From NCBI GenBank assembly GCA_964556005.1, contig CAZKUR010000013.1, forward strand, positions 1 through 64,000: a stretch of DNA of 64,000 nt, in the 5' to 3' direction. Shown here piece by piece: positions 45,841-52,759 of the stretch. This stretch comes from CAZKUR01 sp964556005 (GTDB lineage Bacteria > Bacteroidota > Ignavibacteria > Ignavibacteriales > Ignavibacteriaceae). A model generated the notes under the pieces. That model worked only from the letters and a program-made list of their open reading frames with translations. It did no database searches and had not been told where the DNA came from. The stretch's first letter is position 1, and each line of letters opens with the position of its first letter. The position numbers and the translations under genes are program-made.

Positions 45841-46488
45841 TTAATTTAACCACCTTACAACACCGGTTACTTTCCCGACGATTGAGAATTCCGTGGTTTC
45901 ATCAATTTGAATTGGTTTATAATTTAAATTTTCAGGTATTAATGAAATTTTACTATTTTTATTCTGATAAGTTTTTACAGTGACTTCATCAAATAACCTT
46001 GCAACTATTATATCACCATTTTTTACTTCTGCAGCCGGCTGAACTATAACAAGGTCGTCTTCAAAAATTCCAACGTTTACCATACTGTCACCTTTTACTT
46101 TCAGTGCGAAGCAGTTATCGGATTTTTTAACAAATGCCGGATCGATAACGATACTGCCTTCAATATTTTCTAGCGCCAATATCGGAGAACCTGCAGCAAC
46201 CCGCCCAACAATCGGGACCTTACCGAATAAATCATTTGCTTCGATTACCGCTTCATTATCAGCATTTTCGCCAAAATGCAGAAGATTTATTCCTCTGCTT
46301 GCATTACTTTCAATTGAAAGGAAGCCTTTTTTAACTAAAGCTTCCAGATGTCTTTTAACTCCAAAGGTTGAAGAAATTCCGAATCTTTTCCCGATTTCCC
46401 TTAAAGTAGGCGGATACCCGTTCTCTTCGCGAAACTGGTGAATAAAATTCAGTATTTCGTTTTGTCTTTCGGTTAATTCTTTTTTCAT
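45841..46488 (-). CDS. lexA: LexA repressor
   Basis: LexA represses SOS genes and cleaves itself when activated by RecA filaments. From ATG 46488 the 215-residue protein has a winged helix (about 1-65, 'TLREIGKRFGISSTFGVKRH'), the cleavage site A99-G100 in 'RVAAGSPI', the catalytic Ser135 in 'KGDSMVNVG' and Lys172 in 'DEVTVKTY'. All parts needed for self-cleavage are present. Its promoter holds two near-identical palindromes (46495-46512 and 46521-46538), so it is probably autoregulated. It heads an operon with a WYL-like and a nuclease-like gene. Confidence 0.97.
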   Translation of the reverse strand: MKKELTERQNEILNFIHQFREENGYPPTLREIGKRFGISSTFGVKRHLEALVKKGFLSIESNASRGINLLHFGENADNEAVIEANDLFGKVPIVGRVAAGSPILALENIEGSIVIDPAFVKKSDNCFALKVKGDSMVNVGIFEDDLVIVQPAAEVKNGDIIVARLFDEVTVKTYQNKNSKISLIPENLNYKPIQIDETTEFSIVGKVTGVVRWLN

Positions 46489-46494
46489 AAAAAT

Positions 46495-46512
46495 AGTGCT
46501 CAATTGTTCACT
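46495..46512 (-). promoter_or_regulatory. Candidate LexA box 2 (downstream of start site)
   Basis: On the minus strand this reads AGTGAACAATTGAGCACT, an imperfect palindrome (AGTGnnCAATTGnnCACT). It lies between the -10 element and the lexA start codon, where a bound repressor would block transcription. It differs by one base from the site at 46521-46538, which lies in the opposite orientation. Confidence 0.75.
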
Positions 46513-46515
46513 GCT

Positions 46516-46544
46516 AATATAGTGAACAAGTGAGCACTTGTCAA
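46516..46544 (-). promoter_or_regulatory. Sigma-70-type promoter of the lexA operon
   Basis: On the minus strand the -35 is a perfect TTGACA (46539-46544), the spacer is 17 bases and the -10 is TATATT (46516-46521). The predicted transcription start is near 46509. This is a classical promoter, unlike the TAnnTTTG element ahead of rpmB. The spacer is filled by a candidate LexA box. Confidence 0.8.
46521..46538 (+). promoter_or_regulatory. Candidate LexA box 1 (in promoter spacer)
   Basis: The plus strand reads AGTGAACAAGTGAGCACT. It fills the spacer between the -35 and -10 of the lexA promoter, overlapping the -10 by one base. The core GAAC-N4-GAGC is a variant of the GAAC-N4-GTTC LexA box of Gram-positive bacteria. 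Repetition of nearly the same 18 bases within 50 bp supports a true operator. Confidence 0.75.
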
Positions 46545-46597
46545 GTGATTTGGGGAAAAAATTTAAGGTGGAAGTAATTTTAATAGAAATTAGTAAA

Positions 46598-46627
46598 AAA
46601 AGGGAATTTTTCTCAAAATTCCCTTTT
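46598..46627 (-). terminator. Intrinsic terminator after ilvE
   Basis: AAAAGGGAATTTT and AAAATTCCCTTTT are perfect 13-base arms around a 4-base loop. They lie 26 bases past the ilvE stop, with a T run on the minus strand. It also separates ilvE from the lexA promoter. Confidence 0.88.
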
Positions 46628-46652
46628 CACCAAAATAAAAGCTAATTACGAT

Positions 46653-47759
46653 TTAATCCTTAGCAACGCCGCTTGATTCCTCTACATTTTTTTTCTCAAA
46701 ATGTGTTAACCAGTTATGGACATCTTCTTTTTCACCATATTGAATCGCAGTTATTTCATCATACAATTTTTTAGCAAGTTCACCGGCTTCGCCGTTATTT
46801 AAGATCATCTTTTTATCCTTATAAGTAAGCTCACCAACCGAAGATATAACAGCCGCAGTTCCGCTGCCGAACACTTCTAATAAATTTCCTTTGTTGTAAG
46901 CAGCGATAACTTCATCCATTGAGACTAATCTCTCGGTAACGTTTTCTCCCCAGTCTTTTAAAATTTGGATTACACTCTTTCGTGTTATCCCGGGTAAAAT
47001 GCTTCCGGATAATTTAGGAGTAGCAATTTCATCTTTAAACCTGATGAAGATATTCATTGTACCTACTTCTTCAATATATTTCTGCTCGACTGCGTCCATC
47101 CACAAAATCTGGGTAAAGCCTTTCTTTTTTGCCTCTTCTGCACCTAAAAGACTTGCTGCATAATTTGCCGGGGTTTTACATTCACCTAATCCTTTTCTTA
47201 CTGCTCGAACATATTCAGTTGTTGCTAAAATTTTTACCGGCTTAAAACCTTCGAGATAATATGCACCGACAGGCGAAAGTAAAATGATCAATTTAAATTT
47301 GGTTGACGGCCTCACGCCTAAAACCGGATCCGATCCGAAAATAAACGGACGGATATACAGTGATTCCCCTCTTTTGGTTGGAATCCATTCCTTATCAGTT
47401 TCAATTAATTCTATTAGTGCACTTAACATGAAGTCAGTATCAACTTCCGGGATGCACATCCTTCGTGCAGAATTATTGAGCCTCTGAAAGTGCTGCTCGG
47501 GTCTGAAAATTACAGTTTCACCGTCAATAGTTTTAAATGCTTTTAAACCTTCAAAAATAGCCTGCCCGTAATGAATGAACATTGAAGCAGGATGAAGTGA
47601 AAGATTGTGCACCGGTTGTATAACCGGATTATGCCATCCTTTATCTTTACTGTAATCTATTTCAAACATATTGTCTGTAAAATTGATTCCAAAACCTAAA
47701 GGATTAGGCAAGGATATTTCCGAAGCGCGTTCTTTTGATAAATTTTTGGTAGGTTCCAT
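46653..47759 (-). CDS. ilvE: Branched-chain amino acid aminotransferase
   Basis: This PLP enzyme transfers the amino group in the last step of Leu, Ile and Val synthesis and the first step of their breakdown. The 368-residue protein is a class II-type BCAT: 'LHPASMFIHYGQAIFEGLKA', 'YIRPFIFGSDPVLGVRPS', the PLP lysine in 'GLGECKTPANYAASLLGA', and 'EVGTMNIFIRF' and 'FGSGTAAVISSVGEL' for cofactor contacts. No other ilv or leu gene is near. The 433-base upstream region contains a strong terminator hairpin that could act as an attenuator (see 47833-47902). Confidence 0.95.
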   Translation of the reverse strand: MEPTKNLSKERASEISLPNPLGFGINFTDNMFEIDYSKDKGWHNPVIQPVHNLSLHPASMFIHYGQAIFEGLKAFKTIDGETVIFRPEQHFQRLNNSARRMCIPEVDTDFMLSALIELIETDKEWIPTKRGESLYIRPFIFGSDPVLGVRPSTKFKLIILLSPVGAYYLEGFKPVKILATTEYVRAVRKGLGECKTPANYAASLLGAEEAKKKGFTQILWMDAVEQKYIEEVGTMNIFIRFKDEIATPKLSGSILPGITRKSVIQILKDWGENVTERLVSMDEVIAAYNKGNLLEVFGSGTAAVISSVGELTYKDKKMILNNGEAGELAKKLYDEITAIQYGEKEDVHNWLTHFEKKNVEESSGVAKD

Positions 47760-47832
47760 TTTTAATCCTAATGTTTACACTAAATTTAAATTCCCTTAAT
47801 GCTATTTACGGAAAAAAAATGAAATTGTAAAC

Positions 47833-47902
47833 AAAAAAATGCCCGGTGGAGGGTTACCGGGCAAGAGGAAGATTCATTAAGAGAGGTAATTACTTAATGA
47901 AT
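47833..47902 (-). terminator. Double hairpin with terminator upstream of ilvE
   Basis: On the minus strand a stem of 10 perfect pairs comes first (arms 47893-47902 and 47872-47881, loop 11). A GC-rich stem of 8 perfect pairs follows (arms 47856-47863 and 47840-47847, loop 8), and then seven T. The second is a strong intrinsic terminator 74 bases before ilvE. It could end a transcript from the orphan mlaE or from a small RNA, or act as an attenuator for ilvE. The plus strand reads MPGGGLPGKRKIH across it, with no ribosome-binding site. Confidence 0.75.
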
Positions 47903-47947
47903 TACTAATAAAATTAACATTTTTAACAAATTCTTACAAATATTTTT

Positions 47948-47961
47948 CAGTTGGCCAACTG
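47948..47961. repeat. Perfect 14-base palindrome CAGTTGGCCAACTG
   Basis: CAGTTGGCCAACTG is its own complement over 14 bases and is GC-richer than its surroundings. It lies about 190 bases upstream of ilvE. It could be an operator, but no second copy is visible nearby. Confidence 0.4.
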
Positions 47962-48192
47962 TTGATAACTGAATAAAACCGGACATTTTTTATTAAAAAC
48001 TTTTAAAACGACCGGTCTGATAGTTACTTAATTACAATATAAATTCATTAAAAAATCGTTTTCACAGCATAAAAATGCATAAAGTGATTTTAAAAGCATT
48101 TAATCTTCGTCATGGAAATTATCACATAGATAAGTTTTATCCTTGCGGGATATTCAAATCACTTTATAAGATTCATTCCAGTAATCTTAGGA

Positions 48193-48966
48193 TTAGAATA
48201 AAAAAGTCCATAAGACATAATCTAAAATTAAAATCATTGCCGATGACATAACGAAAGAACGAATTGTAGATAAACCGACGCCTTCTGCGCCACCTTCTGT
48301 TTTAAAACCGATATGACAGCCAAGCAAGGCAGTTACACCACCGAAGAATATTGTCTTCACCAAACCGGCAATCAAATCGGAGAATTCGAAAAACCTTTTA
48401 ACCGATGTAAAGAAAACAGAGAACGAAACTCCCAAGAAATAATTTGAAACTATATAAGCACCCATCACTGCAATTACGTTGGCAAAAATTACAAGCACTG
48501 GCATCATAAGTACTGCAGCTAAAAATCTGGGCATAGCAAGATACCTGACAGGACTAATTGCCATTATTTCAAGAGCATCTATTTGTTCGGTTACTTTCAT
48601 CGTACCGAGTTCGGCAGCAATTGATGCGCCTACTCTGCCAGCAATTACAATACCTGTCAACACCGGCCCTAACTCGGTTATAATTGCCCTGCTTGTTGTT
48701 GCACCTAAAAAGGATAACGGTGCGATTCCTTTTAACTGATAAGCTGCCTGCCATGCCGCAACTGCACCAGTAAAAACCGCAATTATCAAAACAAGCGGAA
48801 GCGAATTTACCCCGATATTTTCCATTTGATCCAAAATAATTTTCCTACTCTTGGGAATTGAGGTTAAATTTTTTATAATATTCCAAAACAGTCCGGAAAT
48901 TTCCCCGAACTCTTCAAAAAAATTTAAAGTGATCCTGCCTACTTTTCGTATTAATTTTTCTATCAA
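48193..48966 (-). CDS. MlaE-family ABC permease, orphan copy
   Basis: The 257-residue membrane protein carries the MlaE hallmark 'ELGPVLTGIVIAGRVGAS' followed by 'AAELGTMKVTEQIDAL'. It has about five to six hydrophobic segments and an N-terminal amphipathic helix. No ATPase or MCE gene lies beside it, unlike the complete mlaE-mlaF-mlaD set at 3374-5958. It may work with that ATPase or belong to a second transporter whose parts lie elsewhere. It is divergent from the PAS kinase gene. Confidence 0.9.
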   Translation of the reverse strand: MIEKLIRKVGRITLNFFEEFGEISGLFWNIIKNLTSIPKSRKIILDQMENIGVNSLPLVLIIAVFTGAVAAWQAAYQLKGIAPLSFLGATTSRAIITELGPVLTGIVIAGRVGASIAAELGTMKVTEQIDALEIMAISPVRYLAMPRFLAAVLMMPVLVIFANVIAVMGAYIVSNYFLGVSFSVFFTSVKRFFEFSDLIAGLVKTIFFGGVTALLGCHIGFKTEGGAEGVGLSTIRSFVMSSAMILILDYVLWTFLF

Positions 48967-49377
48967 ATTTTCAGAAAACTTTATTGTTCAAAAAAATCAA
49001 TTTAACAAATTTATTTCAAAGAATTGTTATATTGTACTATTTATAAACTCTTAGATAAATTTAATTATACTTTAAAGATCATTAATTCTATGCTGAATAA
49101 TTAATTCCATAAATAACATGCATCCGATCGCAAGAGCAAAATGCAAGTTCGGGCGGTCGGCTAATCGCATTAAAAAATAATCACTTACGGAAACTCTTTA
49201 ACGTTTATTCCATTGTATTATATCGGAACAAATTTTTATTATGATAAGGATATAAAGAATAATTCCGATAGAATAAGCAAAAAAATATTAGCATTATAAT
49301 TGAAGTAATATTGAAACTCCAGGATAAATTTGTGTTTAGTATGAATATTAAACCTGAAAAAATTTTTATTACAATAT
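48967..49377. other. Divergent intergenic region with isolated GC-rich hairpin
   Basis: This 411-base region between mlaE (minus) and the hybrid kinase (plus) is very AT-rich except for 49117-49170. There, CCGATCG (49124-49130) can pair with CGGTCGG (49154-49160) over 7 bases with one G-U pair, and a flanking ATGC/GCAT extends the fold. No gene or known RNA family is recognisable. Promoters of both neighbouring genes must lie here, but I cannot place them. Confidence 0.4.
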
Positions 49378-52300
49378 ATGACAGAAAACCTTTCAAAAAT
49401 TATCGGCCAGGCTCCTATCGGGATTTTAACCTTTACCGATAACTGGAAAATTAATTACATAAATGAAAATTTCCTAAAATTTGGAATTTTATACAGCTTT
49501 GATTCTTCGTTAATAGGGGTTGACATTCTTGAGAAAGAAATTTTCCCAGGCATCTCTATTCAAGATGATCTTCTGCAGCTTAAAGAAGGTTATTCGTTTG
49601 AAAAAGAATTAAAAAACATTACAACAATAAATCATGGTACGGTTTCTTTAATCATTAAAGGCTCACCGCTGTTTGAAGAAAATGTTTTTGCGGGAGGTAT
49701 TTTAATCATTGAAGATTTAAGAGTACTTGCCAGCGCAAAGGGTGAAGAGATTCTCACCGCGGAAAATTTCGAGAAAATAATTGGTAAGGTAAACGATCTT
49801 GTCTTTGTTACCGACATAAACGGTATAATAAATTCTTTCTTCGGAAGGTATCTTAAAAAATTAACTTCTGCTCAACATGAGCTTCTTAACAAGCCGATCA
49901 GGCAAATTTTTGTCCCGGAGTATTTGACAGATTTCGATACGAAATTCAACCTCGTAAAATCAAAACGCCAATCTGAATCAATGCATGTAAAGTTAATCTT
50001 CGATAAAGAAGATTACTTTTTTAATTGCTGGATGGAACCTCTTATAAATAAACGCGGACAAACAATTTCGGTTTTCTTCTTTTTAACCGATATAAGTGAA
50101 ACGTCTGAAAAAATATCGGCACTCGAAAATGAGCGGGATGAATTGAAAGAATACCGGACGATAATCGAAGCAGTCACCGATGCCGTTTTTATAATCGATC
50201 TTGACGGGAAAGTAAAATTATGGCACTACACCTCGCAGAATTTATTCGGTTACAGCGAGAGAGAAACAATAAATTCTTTTTTCGGAAAAATTTTTGATTC
50301 GGTTGACGAAAGATTTTTTAACAGAATAAAGGAAGAATTAAATAAATCAAATTCATATCAAACAACGTTTTCTTTTACCGATAAAAATAAATCTAAAAGA
50401 ATAATTCAAGCAAAGTTTACTAAGTCGGATGATATCGGGAATACTATTTTGGTTTTATGCAGCGATATCACGCTAACGGCTTATAATGAAAAACAGCTTC
50501 GTGAGTCGGAAAGAAATTTTAAATCGCTGGCTGCGAAAACTTTTGCCGGAATAGTTACATTAGACAGAGATGGCAAAATATTGTTCGTTAATCCTGCAGT
50601 TTTAAAGCAGTTAAAGTATACGAAAGAAGAATTACTCGATAAAAATTTCAACGACATTATAGATAAAAATTCTCCCGGTTCTTTAAACTTTAATTTAAGC
50701 AAATATGAAAAAGGCTTCGAAGAAATAATCGATTTGAATTTAATTTCAAAAAAGGATGAAATAAAAAGATATGCCGTTTCCGTTTCCGTCGATATAAATA
50801 GTGCGGGAAATTTCGAAAAATATATTTGCTATTTACTTGAACTTGGAAATAAACTGCTATCCGACCAGACCTTATTCTTATTTAAAAATCTTTTTGAACA
50901 TTCAAAAGACGGGATGCTGCTTGAGCAGGACAGAAAAATTGTTTTAGCTAATAACTCTCTTGCGGAAATATTCGGCTATGAAAATAGCAACAGCTTAACC
51001 GGGAAAGATATTATTGATCTCGTATCAAATAACGACGTACTGAAAGTTGCCGAGTACCTGGAGCTTCAAAAGGACAAGAAGGAAAGCCCTCAAAGTTTTG
51101 AATTCCTTGCCAAACAAAAAGACGGTACAATGTTTTATACTGAATTTTCCATTTCAAAATTCGAGTATGACAGCAAAACTTATCTTGTTGCGATTTGCAA
51201 GGATATAACCGAACGGAAACGTGTTCAACAAGCCATCAGGGCATCTGAAGAAAAATACAGAAGCCTTACTGAAAACATCGATGATTTTCTCTATACTTTT
51301 GAAAGAACCGGTAAGAGACTCAGGCCTGTTTTTTATACTGCCTCGGTTGAAAAAGTTACCGGCTACACTCAAACCGATTTTTTAAGCGACTCGAAATTAT
51401 TTCTGAAAATAATTTATCCGGATGATTTCAATTTAGTGAAAAATAAGTTGAAGAGTTTGATACGAAGTAAAATTCAGCAGTCGGAAGAATTTGAGTTCAG
51501 GATTATTAACAAGCACGGCAATGTGGTATGGGTAAGAAATAAAATAAATACTATCCGTAGTTTGGATTCTAAAATAAATAAAATATATGGCTTAGTAAGC
51601 GACATTACTTTAAGAAAAAAAGCTGAAGACGAATTACAAAAATCAACTCAGAACCTGCTTAAGCTGAATGAGACAAAGGATAGATTTATTTCAATTGTTT
51701 CGCATGACCTCAGAACTCCCTTCAGTTCAATACTGGGTTTTACAGATTTGCTAATCAACGATCTGGATTTGACTGAAGAAGAAAAGAAACAATATGTTCA
51801 TTTTATTCAGGAATCTGCCAAATCGATGTTATCACTGGTAAATTCGTTATTGGATTGGACAAGACTTCAAACAGGAAGAATTCGTTTCGAGCCCGACCGG
51901 GTTGCCGTCAATTCAATTATAGATGCTTCTATTAAAGCTTTATCTGGAACAACATTCCAAAAGAATATCGCTATCGAATCTGAAATCGGTGAAGATGTAT
52001 TTGTTTTTGTGGATAAAAATTTAGTGTCGCAAGTCTTTAACAATTTAATTTCAAATGCAATAAAATTTACAAGAGAAGGCGGCAGAATAATGATTTCTGC
52101 AAAACATGCAGAACATGTCAGGTTTATTGAATTTTCCGTTAAAGATAATGGTGTTGGAATAAAGCCGGGCAACATTGACAAATTGTTTGGCGTTGATACA
52201 AAATTCACATCGGAAGGAACCGCAGGAGAAAAAGGAAGCGGTTTAGGATTATCTCTCGTCAGCGAAATTATTCAAAAGCACGGCGGAAGAATTTGGGTTG

Positions 52301-52740
52301 AAAGCGAATACGAAAAAGGATCGGATTTTAAATTCTTGTTACCGATTGCCTCTGCAAATATTTTATTAGTTGACAACAGCAATACCGACAGAATTTTGTA
52401 TTCTAAAATCTTGAATAATATTACGCCCGATTATACAATAGAAACAGCATCAAACGGCAAGGAAGCTTTTGAAAAAATTTCCACTTCTCCTCCAGCATTA
52501 ATTATTTCAGAAAATCTAATGCCGGTAATGAACGGTTATGATTTGATTAAAGAATTGAAAAAGTCGGATTTAAAAGGGAAACCGCCTTTAATTATTCTCA
52601 GCAGCAATATAGACAGGCAAGGAATAGAAGATTACCATGAACTCGGCATTGAATATGTTTTTCAAAAACCGGTCAACCTGAGCAATTTTAAGCAGGCTGT
52701 GGAAAAATCATTGAGAAAAGGTTTGACGAATTATTCGTAA
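49378..52740 (+). CDS. Hybrid histidine kinase with six PAS domains and a pseudo-receiver
   Basis: This 1120-residue soluble sensor has no membrane helix. Six PAS domains can be counted, starting near residues 8, 130, 260, 380, 500 and 630 (for example 'AVTDAVFIIDLDGKVKLWHY'). The kinase core follows: HisKA with H776 in 'SIVSHDLRTPFSSILGF', and HATPase with 'NLISNAIKFT', 'DNGVGIKPG' and 'GSGLGLSL'. A C-terminal receiver begins near 992. In it the phosphoacceptor Asp is Glu (E1045 in 'ISENLMP') and the second acidic-pocket residue is Asn (N1000), while D999, Ser1075 and K1097 are kept. The receiver thus probably cannot be phosphorylated. No cognate regulator is adjacent. Signal unknown. Confidence 0.92.
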   Translation: MTENLSKIIGQAPIGILTFTDNWKINYINENFLKFGILYSFDSSLIGVDILEKEIFPGISIQDDLLQLKEGYSFEKELKNITTINHGTVSLIIKGSPLFEENVFAGGILIIEDLRVLASAKGEEILTAENFEKIIGKVNDLVFVTDINGIINSFFGRYLKKLTSAQHELLNKPIRQIFVPEYLTDFDTKFNLVKSKRQSESMHVKLIFDKEDYFFNCWMEPLINKRGQTISVFFFLTDISETSEKISALENERDELKEYRTIIEAVTDAVFIIDLDGKVKLWHYTSQNLFGYSERETINSFFGKIFDSVDERFFNRIKEELNKSNSYQTTFSFTDKNKSKRIIQAKFTKSDDIGNTILVLCSDITLTAYNEKQLRESERNFKSLAAKTFAGIVTLDRDGKILFVNPAVLKQLKYTKEELLDKNFNDIIDKNSPGSLNFNLSKYEKGFEEIIDLNLISKKDEIKRYAVSVSVDINSAGNFEKYICYLLELGNKLLSDQTLFLFKNLFEHSKDGMLLEQDRKIVLANNSLAEIFGYENSNSLTGKDIIDLVSNNDVLKVAEYLELQKDKKESPQSFEFLAKQKDGTMFYTEFSISKFEYDSKTYLVAICKDITERKRVQQAIRASEEKYRSLTENIDDFLYTFERTGKRLRPVFYTASVEKVTGYTQTDFLSDSKLFLKIIYPDDFNLVKNKLKSLIRSKIQQSEEFEFRIINKHGNVVWVRNKINTIRSLDSKINKIYGLVSDITLRKKAEDELQKSTQNLLKLNETKDRFISIVSHDLRTPFSSILGFTDLLINDLDLTEEEKKQYVHFIQESAKSMLSLVNSLLDWTRLQTGRIRFEPDRVAVNSIIDASIKALSGTTFQKNIAIESEIGEDVFVFVDKNLVSQVFNNLISNAIKFTREGGRIMISAKHAEHVRFIEFSVKDNGVGIKPGNIDKLFGVDTKFTSEGTAGEKGSGLGLSLVSEIIQKHGGRIWVESEYEKGSDFKFLLPIASANILLVDNSNTDRILYSKILNNITPDYTIETASNGKEAFEKISTSPPALIISENLMPVMNGYDLIKELKKSDLKGKPPLIILSSNIDRQGIEDYHELGIEYVFQKPVNLSNFKQAVEKSLRKGLTNYS

Positions 52741-52759
52741 AGATTTATTACCTTAAAAT

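Larger units (their letters stand above)
47760..48192. other. Intergenic region between orphan mlaE and ilvE
   Basis: This 433-base, AT-rich gap holds no gene I can support. It contains a terminator hairpin with an adjoining second hairpin (47833-47902) and a perfect 14-base palindrome (47948-47961). The remaining 230 bases next to mlaE look featureless. It is long for a spacer between co-directional genes, so an untranslated leader or small RNA is possible. Confidence 0.5.

Noticed and set aside
47840..47881. Plus-strand mini-frame MPGGGLPGKRKIH over the terminator hairpin
   Set aside because: No ribosome-binding site; the sequence is explained by the terminator stem on the minus strand.
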